Source of the DNA: Verrucomicrobiota bacterium
Lineage (GTDB): Bacteria; Verrucomicrobiota; Verrucomicrobiia; Verrucomicrobiales; Verrucomicrobiaceae
Reading direction: 5' to 3'
NCBI GenBank assembly: GCA_963204975.1
Contig: CAUJJC010000250.1
Span: forward strand, 1-34,644
DNA: 34,644 bases
The notes under the pieces were generated by a model, which did not search any database, was not told the origin of the DNA, and was given only the letters and a program-made list of their open reading frames with translations. How positions within the stretch are numbered: the stretch's first letter is position 1; each line of letters starts with the position of its first letter. Both the position numbers and the translations under genes were made by a program. Shown here in pieces: positions 8,696-16,897 of the stretch.

Positions 8696-11600
8696 TCAGC
8701 TCAACCTCAAATCCAACGTCAGCGGACACTCAGGGTTGATCGTGGGTGGCACGATGTTGATGCGACCTCCCGTGTGACCATGGCGGAAGAAGCGCGCGAG
8801 GCGACGGCTCTCGGCTTCATAGCCATTCACGGGGAAGGTGTCATAGCTGCGGCCACCGGGATGCGTGACGTGATACGTGCAGCCGCCGATGCTGCGGTCG
8901 TTCCACTTGTCAGCGACATCAAACACGAGCGGGCCGTGAATGCCAATGGTCGGGTGCAAGCACGACGATGGCTGCCACGCGCGGTAGCGCACGGCGGCGA
9001 CGTATTCGCCATTGGTGCCGGTGGGCTCCAGCGGGATGGGCTGGCCGTTGCACATGAGTTGATGGCGCGAGTCGGTAGCGCTGTTGACCTTCACCTGGAT
9101 GCGCTCGACCGATGAATCGACGAAGCGCGCCGTGCCGCCCGGCGAGCCTTCTTCACCGAGCACATGCCAGGGTTCCAAAGCATGGCGAAGCTCGATGCGG
9201 AGATCGCGCACTTGATGGTCGCCGACGAATGGGAAACGGAACTCGAAGTGCGGCTCGAACCAGCTCACGTCCATCGGATAGCCGGACGCGGTCAGGTCTT
9301 CCACAACCTCCTGCATGTCCTGCCAGACGAAGTGTGGCAGCAGCCACTTGTCATGAATCTCGGTGCCCCAGCGCACGAGCGGCTTGGTGTAAGGCTCGGC
9401 CCAGAAGCGCGCGATCAAGGCGCGCAGCACGAGCTGCTGCGTGAGGCTCATGCGCGCGTGCGGCGGCATTTCAAAGGCGCGCAACTCAACGAGGCCAAGG
9501 CGTCCGGTGGAGCTGTCGGGTGAGTAGAGCTTGTCGATGCAGAACTCGGCACGATGCGTGTTGCCCGTGGCATCGACGAGCAGGTGGCGGAAGATGCGAT
9601 CGACCAGCCAGGGTGACACCTTCTTGAAGGGCTCGATTTGATGGAAGGCAATCTCCAGCTCGTAGAGCGAGTCGTTGCGTGCCTCGTCGATGCGCGGTGC
9701 CTGACTGGTGGGGCCAATGAAGAGACCGCTGAACAAGAACGATAGCGCCGGATGATGCTGCCAGTAGGTGAGCAAGCTGCGCAACAGATCAGGCCTGCGC
9801 AGGAACGGACTGTCCGACGGCACGCTGCCGCCGACGACGATGTGATTGCCGCCGCCAGTGCCGGTGTGCTTGCCATCGACCATGAACTTCTCGGTGCCGA
9901 GTCGCACCTGGCGGGCTTCGTCATAGAGTGTGGTGGTGATCTTCACCATCTCATCCCACGACTCCGCAGGCTGGATGTTCACCTCGATCACGCCAGGGTC
10001 AGGCGTGACCTTGAGCACGTTCATGCGCGGATCGAACGGCGGTGTGTAGCCCTCCAACAGCACGGGCGTGCCGAGGTGCTTGGCGGTAGCTTCCACAGCG
10101 GAAACAATTTCGAGATAGTCCTCGAGCGTTTCCACGGGCGGCATGAAGACATGCAGCTTGCCTTCGCGTGCTTCGACGCACATCGCGGTGCGCACGATCC
10201 ACGAAGCGGATTCAAACTGCTTCGGTTCGCGCGAGGTATCGGCTTGATCGCGGAACTCGGGCTTGGTGAACGGAATCGCCTGACCACTCGCACTCCAGCC
10301 GCCAAAGCCTCGACCGGACACGATCGGAGTGAGTTGAGTCGGTTCCTTCTCGGCACCGGCAGAACCAATCCCCGATGCGATGAAGCGCTGCGGTGCAAAC
10401 TTCGGCTTCGGCGGCAAGGCATCTCGTGGCGCGAGCGGATCGGGCTCGTTGAGATACGGGTAGTCGGACTTCGAGACCCAAGGCTGGCCATCGAGCGGCA
10501 AGCGAAAGCCCATCGGCGAATCGCCAGGGATCAGATACAACGTCTCGGGTCGCAGGAACCACGGACCGCTGGCCCAATACGGCCATCCATTGGCCTGACT
10601 GCGCTGGATGGGCAGCGCGTAGCCGATGATCTTGTTGATGCCCTGCGAGAAAACCTTGGCCAGACGTGCGCGCTCGATGGCGTCTTCGAGTTTGTTGTTG
10701 GCTGGCGTCACGTTCGGCGGCAAGCGACGCTCGCGCCACAGGTAGTAGAGCGCGTCCTCGTAGCCGGGAATGATCCACTTCGGATCAATGTCGAGCGCGG
10801 CACTCAGCGCCTGCATGAAGCGCTCGGCATCGTGCTCGGTGTAGCCGTAGTTGCGGCTGTCGTCAGCGATGAGCGAGATGTCTTCCCATGCGGGCTGGCC
10901 GTCCTTGCGCCAGTAGCAACCGAACGACCAGCGCGGCAACTGCTCGCCGGGATACCACTTGCCTTGGCCATGATGAAGGAAGGCTCCAGGAGCAAAACGA
11001 TCCTGCAAGCGACGCAGCAGCTGATCGGCCAGTCGCCGCTTCATCGGCCCGAGCGCGACCGTGTTCCACTCGGCTCCGTCGTAGTCATCAATGGAGACGA
11101 ACGTCGGCTCACCGCCCATCGTGAGGCGGACGTCGTTGCGTTTCAGATCGGCATCGACGCGATGGCCGAGTGCCTCGATCTCGGCCCATTGCTGATCGTT
11201 GTAGGGTCGTGTGACGCGCGCCGATTCATGCACGCGCGAGATGTGCATCGCGAAGTCGAATTCGACTTCCGCCTCATCGACTGCGCCCGTGATCGGCGCT
11301 GCGCTGGACGGGTCAGGCGCGCAAGCCAGCGGGATGTGTCCTTCGCCAGCGAGCAGTCCGCTCGTGGGATCGAGTCCGATCCAGCCAGCTCCCGGGAGAT
11401 AGACTTCGCACCAGGCGTGCAGGTCGGTGAAGTCCTTCTCTGGGCCGCTCGGGCCGTCGAGGGACTTCACATCGGGCGCGAGCTGAATGAGGTAGCCACT
11501 GACGAAGCGCGACGCGAGCCCACAGTGCCTCATGAGCTGGCAAAGCAGCCACGCGGAGTCGCGGCACGAACCGCTCTTTTTGGTCAGCGTCTCCTCCGGC

Positions 11601-12232
11601 GTCTGCACACCGGGCTCCATGCGCACGAGGTAGCTGATGTCCTTCCAGACCTTCTGATTGATCGCGACGAGGAAGTCGATGGTGCGTGGACGCGGATCGG
11701 CGTCCGGCTCTTTCTTGAGCTGATGCTCTGCCGGCAGCACGCCACCATCATGATGCGTATCGACACCGGTCTCCGAATGCGTGCCTGGCTGATGCTTCCA
11801 GAGATAGGCATCGCCAAGGATCTGAGTCCGCACGTCCGATAGATACGCGAGGAAGTAGGGCTGCATCGGCTGCTTCAACTGGAAGGGCTCCAGCTCGTGA
11901 TCCAGCGAAGGATCGTAAGCGAAGGGGAACTTCTCAGCGGCGGGCTCGAGGAAGAAGTCGAAGGGATTGAACACCGCCATCTCAGCGACGAGATCGACCG
12001 TGATGGTCAGCTCGCGAGTTTTCTCCGGGAAGACGAGGCGTCCGAGGTAGTTCGATTGCGGGTCCTGCTGCCAGTTCAGGAAGTGCGGCTGCGGATGCAC
12101 CTTCATCGAGTAGCCCAGGATGCGCGTGCGTGCGTGCGGCGCGGGCCGCAGACGGACGACTTGGGGACCGAGATTCACTTCTCGGTCATAACGATAGCTG
12201 GTGCGGTGATGCAGGGCGACGTGGATGGACAT
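8696..12232 (-). CDS. Transglutaminase-DUF2126 (putative amidoligase) fusion protein
   Basis: This 1178-residue protein has a transglutaminase N-terminal domain ('LHHRTSYRYDREV') and a transglutaminase core with Cys223 ('GSCRDSAWL'), His272 ('DLHAWCEV') and Asp288 ('GLDPT'). From about residue 365 the DUF2126 region follows, with 'MGGEPTFVS' at 372, 'GKWYPGEQLPRW' at about 424, 'PGVIEVNIQPAE' at about 746 and 'DGKHTGTGGGNH' at about 786. DUF2126 is classed as a putative glutamine-synthetase-like amidoligase. The fusion thus pairs a bond-forming domain with a bond-cleaving one. The length is normal for the family. It is the first gene of the minus-strand operon. Its ATG lies only 79 bases from the divergent Fe-S carrier start, so promoters for both directions must share that gap. 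No signal peptide. Confidence 0.9.
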   Translation of the reverse strand: MSIHVALHHRTSYRYDREVNLGPQVVRLRPAPHARTRILGYSMKVHPQPHFLNWQQDPQSNYLGRLVFPEKTRELTITVDLVAEMAVFNPFDFFLEPAAEKFPFAYDPSLDHELEPFQLKQPMQPYFLAYLSDVRTQILGDAYLWKHQPGTHSETGVDTHHDGGVLPAEHQLKKEPDADPRPRTIDFLVAINQKVWKDISYLVRMEPGVQTPEETLTKKSGSCRDSAWLLCQLMRHCGLASRFVSGYLIQLAPDVKSLDGPSGPEKDFTDLHAWCEVYLPGAGWIGLDPTSGLLAGEGHIPLACAPDPSSAAPITGAVDEAEVEFDFAMHISRVHESARVTRPYNDQQWAEIEALGHRVDADLKRNDVRLTMGGEPTFVSIDDYDGAEWNTVALGPMKRRLADQLLRRLQDRFAPGAFLHHGQGKWYPGEQLPRWSFGCYWRKDGQPAWEDISLIADDSRNYGYTEHDAERFMQALSAALDIDPKWIIPGYEDALYYLWRERRLPPNVTPANNKLEDAIERARLAKVFSQGINKIIGYALPIQRSQANGWPYWASGPWFLRPETLYLIPGDSPMGFRLPLDGQPWVSKSDYPYLNEPDPLAPRDALPPKPKFAPQRFIASGIGSAGAEKEPTQLTPIVSGRGFGGWSASGQAIPFTKPEFRDQADTSREPKQFESASWIVRTAMCVEAREGKLHVFMPPVETLEDYLEIVSAVEATAKHLGTPVLLEGYTPPFDPRMNVLKVTPDPGVIEVNIQPAESWDEMVKITTTLYDEARQVRLGTEKFMVDGKHTGTGGGNHIVVGGSVPSDSPFLRRPDLLRSLLTYWQHHPALSFLFSGLFIGPTSQAPRIDEARNDSLYELEIAFHQIEPFKKVSPWLVDRIFRHLLVDATGNTHRAEFCIDKLYSPDSSTGRLGLVELRAFEMPPHARMSLTQQLVLRALIARFWAEPYTKPLVRWGTEIHDKWLLPHFVWQDMQEVVEDLTASGYPMDVSWFEPHFEFRFPFVGDHQVRDLRIELRHALEPWHVLGEEGSPGGTARFVDSSVERIQVKVNSATDSRHQLMCNGQPIPLEPTGTNGEYVAAVRYRAWQPSSCLHPTIGIHGPLVFDVADKWNDRSIGGCTYHVTHPGGRSYDTFPVNGYEAESRRLARFFRHGHTGGRINIVPPTINPECPLTLDLRLS

Positions 12233-12311
12233 TCGATCTGCCTAACTTGCAGCAATCGTGCCAGCTTGTCGCTGTCCTTGCGCCGAGACGTATTGTGTTT
12301 ACCTGACACCC

Positions 12312-12683
12312 ATGACCGAAGCCCCCGCGATCAACTACAAGCTCGGCAATGAGAAGCTCATCAAAGTGCTTCCCAATGCCGCGAACAAGCTCACGAGCCT
12401 GCTCAAGAAGCAGGGGCGCACCGAGAATGGGGCGTTGCGTGTGGCGGTGGTGGGCGGCGGCTGCTCGGGGCTGCAATACAAGATGGACCTCGTGGATGGC
12501 CCGGCGAACCGCGACATCATGGTAGTAAGCAACGAGGTCCGCGTGGTCATCGACCCGAAGAGCGCGTTGTTTGTGACGGGATCGGAACTCGACTTCAGCG
12601 ATGACCTCCAGCAGGGCGGCTTCAAAGTGAAGAACCCGAACGCGGTCGTGACCTGTTCATGCGGTGAGAGCTTCGCGGCCTGA
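12312..12683 (+). CDS. A-type iron-sulfur cluster carrier (HesB/IscA/ErpA family)
   Basis: This 123-residue protein carries the three conserved cysteines of A-type carriers: Cys51 in 'GGGCSGLQY', and Cys115 and Cys117 in 'CSCGESF' near the C-terminus. These bind an iron-sulfur cluster for transfer to client proteins. The length and ending are standard. The ATG at 12312 gives the normal family N-terminus; an in-frame ATG upstream would add 18 residues with three extra cysteines that do not look like this family. IscA, SufA and ErpA cannot be separated from sequence alone. The next gene starts within this stop codon, which ties the two functionally. Confidence 0.93.
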   Translation: MTEAPAINYKLGNEKLIKVLPNAANKLTSLLKKQGRTENGALRVAVVGGGCSGLQYKMDLVDGPANRDIMVVSNEVRVVIDPKSALFVTGSELDFSDDLQQGGFKVKNPNAVVTCSCGESFAA

Positions 12684-13210
12684 TGACGATGAATGCGTTC
12701 GAAGTCCTTGGATTGCCCCAGCAAGCCTCGCTGTGCGAGGAGGCTGTGCGCACAGCTTACTTTGAGAAGTCGAAGTCGGCAGACGCTGATCGCTCGGAGT
12801 TGAACGCAGCCTTCGAATTGCTGCTCGCTCCCGACAAGCGACTGCGGCACCTCATTGACCTCGCCGCGCCCGACGACGCCAAACAATGGCGCACGGTGAC
12901 GATGAGCGACGACCTCATGTCGCTGTTCATGACTCTCGGCAAGGCGAGGCCTGGAGCGGAGGCTTTGATCGAGAAGCGCAGCAAGGCGCAAACCGCTCTG
13001 AGCAAGGCGTTACTCGAAGGGCAGACGTTCAATCTGCGCGAGACACTGGAAGAAATCGGCACCGCGCTTGATGCCAAGCGCACTGAGCTAGAGTCCTCGC
13101 TAACAACCATCGAAGGCGACTGGCAAGCCCTTGCCGCCGCGCAGGCTCGATTCGCCTACCTCGCCAAATGGCAGGCTCAGGTGCGCGAATTGCTCCTCAA
13201 ACTGATGTAG
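12683..13210 (+). CDS. HscB-like co-chaperone lacking the HPD motif
   Basis: This 175-residue protein resembles HscB, the J-domain partner of Hsp70 in iron-sulfur cluster transfer. Residues 4-64 look like a J-domain ('AFEVLGLPQ', then 'AAFELLLAPDKRLRHLI'), and the rest is a helical, Lys/Glu-rich tail like the HscB C-terminal bundle. The HPD tripeptide needed to stimulate Hsp70 ATPase is absent: the loop reads 'EKSKSADADRSELN'. The length matches HscB (about 170 residues). Its ATG overlaps the carrier's stop by one base (TGATG), so translation is probably coupled; a second ATG two codons on is possible. No hscA is present in the window. The call rests on the fold pattern and the Fe-S neighbour, so it is moderate. 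Confidence 0.55.
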   Translation: MTMNAFEVLGLPQQASLCEEAVRTAYFEKSKSADADRSELNAAFELLLAPDKRLRHLIDLAAPDDAKQWRTVTMSDDLMSLFMTLGKARPGAEALIEKRSKAQTALSKALLEGQTFNLRETLEEIGTALDAKRTELESSLTTIEGDWQALAAAQARFAYLAKWQAQVRELLLKLM

Positions 13211-13267
13211 TCCAGCTCGCAATCGACGAAACATCAGCGTGTCGGCGGACGACTTTAACATCGCTGC

Positions 13268-14563
13268 ATGACCACCACCGCTGCTCCCACCAAGGTTCGA
13301 TTCTCTGTGCTCGGCATGGCCACGATGGTGGCCTTCATGATGTATCTGGATCGCATCTGCCTCGCGTGGATCGTGGATTCGGATTCGTTCAAGAGTGAAG
13401 TCCATCTCACTCCTGCAGAGTTAAGCTGGATCAAAGGAGCATTCTTCTGGGCCTACGCACTCGCTCAAGTGCCCGCCGGCTGGCTGAGCGATCGCTACGG
13501 CGCGCGTGTGCTGATGACCATCTACATTATTCTGTGGTCTCTATTTACCATCGCGACCAGCCTGTCACAGGGCTTCATCACGCTCGCCATCGCGCGCATC
13601 GGCTGCGGCTTGACCGAAGCCGGTGCCTATCCCGCGAGCAGCAGCATTTTGACAAAGTGGGCGCACATCAACTGGCGCGGGCTGGGCAGCTCGATCATCT
13701 CCACTGGCGGTCGCATCGGCGGCGCGCTGGCCCCGTGGCTCACAGCTTCGGTGGTCATCGCTGTGTTCAGCAGTTGGCGCTGGGTGGGCTGGATCTATGG
13801 GGTGGCAGGCATCCTCGTCGCGATAGGATTCTGGATCGTCTTCCGCGATCATCCGACGCAGCACCCCAGAACCAACGACGCAGAGCGTGCCTTGCTAGCG
13901 GAGGGGCGCGAGAACCAGCCCGTGAGAGAACCGCCCCGTAGCTTCCCGTGGAAAGCCGCTCTCACCAGCCGCAGTCTTTGGTTTGCCAGCCTCTATCAGA
14001 CCACCACGAACATTGGATGGGCCTTCCTGATCAACTCGCTCTCCACCTACCTCAAGGACGTGAAGCACATGGCGGACGGGGTGAACGGCATGGTTTCCAG
14101 CACGGCCCTTTTCCTCGGGATCATTGGCCTTCCATTGGGCGGATTGCTCACGGACTACTGGTCCAAGAAATACGGTCTCCGCATGGGCCGCATGTTGCCC
14201 TTGGTGGTCACGCGAGTGGTCGCGGTGGCCGCCTACTTCGCCGTCATGGCGGCAGACACCCCGCTGGAGATGGCCCTCGCCTTTGGAGCCCTCGCCATGT
14301 TCGTCGATATGGGTATGCCCGCCATGTGGGCGGTGATTCAAGACATCAGCGGCAAACACCAAGCTCAACTCTTCGGCTGGGGCAACATGTGGGGCAACTT
14401 CGGTGCCGCGCTGCAACCAGTCCTTGTCGGCTGGATCTTAACCAACTACGACACCAATCACGACTACCAGGAGGCCATGCTGTTCTGCGCTGGTTCACTG
14501 ATGCTGTCCATCGTGCTCGCCTTCGGCATTGATGCCCGTAAGCCCGTGGTTCGGGAGACCTAA
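13268..14563 (+). CDS. MFS transporter, anion:cation symporter (ACS) type
   Basis: This 431-residue inner-membrane protein has about 12 hydrophobic segments. It carries the MFS loop 2-3 signature ('GWLSDRYGARVL') and the ACS-like 'RIGCGLTEAGAYPASSS' followed by 'STGGRIGGALAPWL'. ACS members import organic anions such as hexuronates, glucarate or sialate with protons; the substrate here cannot be assigned. The central loop after TM6 is short and charged. The gene starts 57 bases after the HscB-like stop on the same strand, with no Shine-Dalgarno, so it may be read through from the Fe-S genes or have its own promoter. It ends 18 bases before the convergent cassette gene D. Confidence 0.88.
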   Translation: MTTTAAPTKVRFSVLGMATMVAFMMYLDRICLAWIVDSDSFKSEVHLTPAELSWIKGAFFWAYALAQVPAGWLSDRYGARVLMTIYIILWSLFTIATSLSQGFITLAIARIGCGLTEAGAYPASSSILTKWAHINWRGLGSSIISTGGRIGGALAPWLTASVVIAVFSSWRWVGWIYGVAGILVAIGFWIVFRDHPTQHPRTNDAERALLAEGRENQPVREPPRSFPWKAALTSRSLWFASLYQTTTNIGWAFLINSLSTYLKDVKHMADGVNGMVSSTALFLGIIGLPLGGLLTDYWSKKYGLRMGRMLPLVVTRVVAVAAYFAVMAADTPLEMALAFGALAMFVDMGMPAMWAVIQDISGKHQAQLFGWGNMWGNFGAALQPVLVGWILTNYDTNHDYQEAMLFCAGSLMLSIVLAFGIDARKPVVRET

Positions 14564-14576
14564 AAACCACTAACCC

Positions 14577-14590
14577 CGCCCTTATGGGCG
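14577..14590. terminator. Small hairpin between convergent genes, possible bidirectional terminator
   Basis: CGCCC and GGGCG form a 5-bp GC-rich stem around TTAT. The loop contains the stop codon of cassette gene D, and the stem lies 13 bases past the MFS stop. On the minus strand a short T-run (5 T) follows about 9 bases later. The stem is short, so the call is weak. Confidence 0.25.
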
Positions 14591-15250
14591 ATACGATGTC
14601 GTGCGGCCCGTTGCCGGATCAATCTGCACAGCGTAGAAGTTCTTTGGAACCGTCTGTTCGTCATTAAGCACCCGATCTTCGGCCAGCGTGATGTAACTTT
14701 GATTTGGACGATATTGATTCAACATCAGTTGCTCCAGATTTGTCGAGCCATCGCCTCGAATCTGAAACGACTTGTAGCGTGCATTCGGTGATCTCTTGAT
14801 AATCTTCTCCCGATCAGGCTCTGAACGAACGTTATTTGATGCCAATATCGGAGACATGGCCAGTGTTTGACCAATCGCTATGCCGGATGGCAAATAATAA
14901 GTGTCCGTCAATTGCTTACCGATTTGCGATGCTGTTCCAGTTTCTGAGGCCTGCATGATCGCGAGTGCACGAACTGCCGGTTTGGAACCCGGAGATTCGG
15001 GATCTTCATACTGATAAAATCTTACCTCCACGGTCATGTTGCGAGACACCGCGATCTGATGCGCCAATGAAAGCTGCCCTGCCAATGTTTCTCCAGCTGA
15101 TGATAGTCTGGTAGAAATCAAGGTCCCGAACACCATAGGGGCCACAGCCGCAACGATAAGTGCAATCATCGCGACCACCACCATCATCTCGATCAAAGTG
15201 AACCCACGGTCTTTGGTTGGTTCTGCACGCATATGATTTGAAAGCTTCAT
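14582..15250 (-). CDS. Verru_Chthon cassette protein D, GspH/FimT-like pseudopilin
   Basis: This 222-residue protein has a prepilin signal: a 16-residue leader ending in Gly16, then Phe+1 and Glu+5 ('RGFTLIEMMVVV') and one transmembrane helix. The following 'LAGQLSLAHQIAVSRNMTVEVRF' region resembles the GspH/FimT family, in which a helix with spaced Ala/Arg residues precedes the beta domain. A prepilin peptidase would cut it and insert it in the inner membrane for pilus-like assembly. It is the last gene of the A-B-C-D cassette, 15 bases after C, with no Shine-Dalgarno. The family is known as TIGR02596. The GspH comparison is my inference from the N-terminal half. Confidence 0.88.
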   Translation of the reverse strand: MKLSNHMRAEPTKDRGFTLIEMMVVVAMIALIVAAVAPMVFGTLISTRLSSAGETLAGQLSLAHQIAVSRNMTVEVRFYQYEDPESPGSKPAVRALAIMQASETGTASQIGKQLTDTYYLPSGIAIGQTLAMSPILASNNVRSEPDREKIIKRSPNARYKSFQIRGDGSTNLEQLMLNQYRPNQSYITLAEDRVLNDEQTVPKNFYAVQIDPATGRTTSYRP

Positions 15251-15265
15251 GTTAGCAACACTTGG

Positions 15266-16354
15266 TCAGGACTCCGATCCCAAAATCAACACTGCCGAGT
15301 TAAAAATTCGATAGTTCAACCTCTGCCCGTCCATATAGGCCCTGACTCTTGATAGATCTCCACCCTCGCCGAAGAGTTGATTTGGACTTGTGAAAGTTGC
15401 ACCAGAACTGCGCACAGAATCCGGTGGGCTTGTGTTGTGGATCTGTGCCAATCGTGCTGCAGACTCTTCGTCCATGGCGATCATGAATACATGGGCGTAG
15501 CGCGGAAGCCGATAACGTTTGGCCATTTCTGGTGCCTCATAAGAATCAAATCCATACTCCAGACTGATCGAACTCTGACCCGCCAGTCTAGGCACACTAT
15601 CACTCGCCGGTGAGGCAAATGACACAGCAAAGCCAAGCATCAAAATATTGTCAGCGATTGGTCGGACTGTGTTCGGTGCATCATCTAAATTGATGGTTGC
15701 CCAGCCTTGATCGTTAGCCGAATTATAAACCGTATTGTTCTCTGTATTAGGTTGGTATTCATAGAGACGATACCGATATTTGGGCTGCAACCGCGAAACC
15801 AATCCGAAAGGCAAAAAACTGGCGTCTGTTCCAAACTGAACAAAGTATCCACGGGTGCAAAGCAAGTTCTTGAGTCCAGAAATGTCAACACCTTCAGCAT
15901 TACCCTCACCTAAAGCTGTTTTCCCCAGAGGAGCCTGGAACACTACGGCATGACCAGGCAGTTCGGGAGGTCCTCCACCGCCAGAAACAAGGCGGGCAGC
16001 CGTATCAAACTTGATACCTAAGTGTGCTAGCCGTCCGCTTCCATCAGGAGCTTTTAGTGGATCAGTTGTGTAAACTTTACCATCCCAAAGAAATGAGCGA
16101 TGTGTATCTATGGATGCCTGACGAAGATTTCGGGTTATGGTGTCAAACGCTAAACGTGCTTCTCTAAACTGGCTAACTTTGGACGATGCCGCTTTCCAGC
16201 TCCGTTGTGCCTGACTGATGACTGTCGTTATGATCAGCATCATCATCGCCAGAATCACCATCGAAACGAGCACTTCCACCAAAGTGAATGCCTTGCCTTG
16301 GCAAGCTTGCTGAGCGGGTTTATGAGTGCCGCGCCATGTGATTCCTTGCTTCAT
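15266..16354 (-). CDS. Verru_Chthon cassette protein C, GspJ/PilW-like pseudopilin
   Basis: This 362-residue protein carries a prepilin motif, 'KAFTLVEVLVSMVILAMM', with Glu at +5. The residue before the cut is Ala rather than the usual Gly. After the helix, 'FREARLAFDTITRNLRQASID' is the typical GspJ/PilW signature, followed by a beta-rich C-terminal domain. The family is TIGR02599. I chose the ATG at 16354, which gives a 22-residue leader. A TTG at 16384 would overlap the stop of gene B and give a 32-residue leader; it is possible through translational coupling. Neither start has a Shine-Dalgarno. The product should join the same pilus-like assembly as A, B and D. Confidence 0.87.
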   Translation of the reverse strand: MKQGITWRGTHKPAQQACQGKAFTLVEVLVSMVILAMMMLIITTVISQAQRSWKAASSKVSQFREARLAFDTITRNLRQASIDTHRSFLWDGKVYTTDPLKAPDGSGRLAHLGIKFDTAARLVSGGGGPPELPGHAVVFQAPLGKTALGEGNAEGVDISGLKNLLCTRGYFVQFGTDASFLPFGLVSRLQPKYRYRLYEYQPNTENNTVYNSANDQGWATINLDDAPNTVRPIADNILMLGFAVSFASPASDSVPRLAGQSSISLEYGFDSYEAPEMAKRYRLPRYAHVFMIAMDEESAARLAQIHNTSPPDSVRSSGATFTSPNQLFGEGGDLSRVRAYMDGQRLNYRIFNSAVLILGSES

Positions 16355-16380
16355 ATTTTTGAAATTTGGATAAGACACAT

Positions 16381-16887
16381 TCAAGGCACTAGGGGGGCGA
16401 TATGTAGAGGCATGGAGTCGAACGCATTCTTCGCAGCGCCATCAAAGCTAAAATTCACATTGGCGGTGGCAGCTATATCAACTGAGAAACAAAGCAGCGT
16501 CTCCTCCTGAGCACCTGAACCAGGTAAAATGGCCTGTGGTGCGGACCTAGCTGGACGGACTCTCACAACATACGAAGTCATGGTCAGATCACCCCCATCT
16601 TCCAGCACAGCACCTTGATCGTCGTAATGCAGAGTTGTTGCCCCTAGATTTTTAAGGGCCGCAAAGCTATTCATCGCAAGACGGCTTTGAACAGAATCAA
16701 GGATTCGACTCATAGCGCTTACATTCGCCGCCTTCCGCGACATCTCGATGCCATGAGGCAAGAGTCCAAGCAATGCCGTGATAGCAAGCCCCATAATACC
16801 CAGCGCCAAAACGGTCTCGATGAGAGAAAATCCAGAAACAAGCCGGTGGCGAAATACGCGTTGAACTTTCAGATCATTGGTTTTCAT
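16381..16887 (-). CDS. Verru_Chthon cassette protein B, GspI/PilV-like pseudopilin
   Basis: This 168-residue protein has a prepilin cleavage site after Gly19 ('SGFSLIETVLALGIMGLA') with Glu24 at +5, and one transmembrane helix. The helix continues as 'RKAANVSAMSRILDSVQSRL', as in small pilins of the GspI/PilV type. The C-terminal part is a small beta domain. The family is TIGR02598. It begins 10 bases after the stop of A; the end of A's last codons supplies an AGG about 12 bases upstream. The tight spacing means it is surely co-transcribed with A. Confidence 0.88.
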   Translation of the reverse strand: MKTNDLKVQRVFRHRLVSGFSLIETVLALGIMGLAITALLGLLPHGIEMSRKAANVSAMSRILDSVQSRLAMNSFAALKNLGATTLHYDDQGAVLEDGGDLTMTSYVVRVRPARSAPQAILPGSGAQEETLLCFSVDIAATANVNFSFDGAAKNAFDSMPLHIAPLVP

Positions 16888-16897
16888 GATGCCAGAC

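Noticed and set aside
8120..9115. A 331-codon plus-strand frame
   Set aside because: It spans the end of one conserved gene and the start of another on the opposite strand; the composition is shadow-like.
9752..11842. A 696-codon open frame on the plus strand opposite the amidoligase gene
   Set aside because: The translation is rich in Arg/His/Leu with no domain or signal, and it mirrors a strongly conserved coding strand. It is an antisense shadow of a GC-rich gene.
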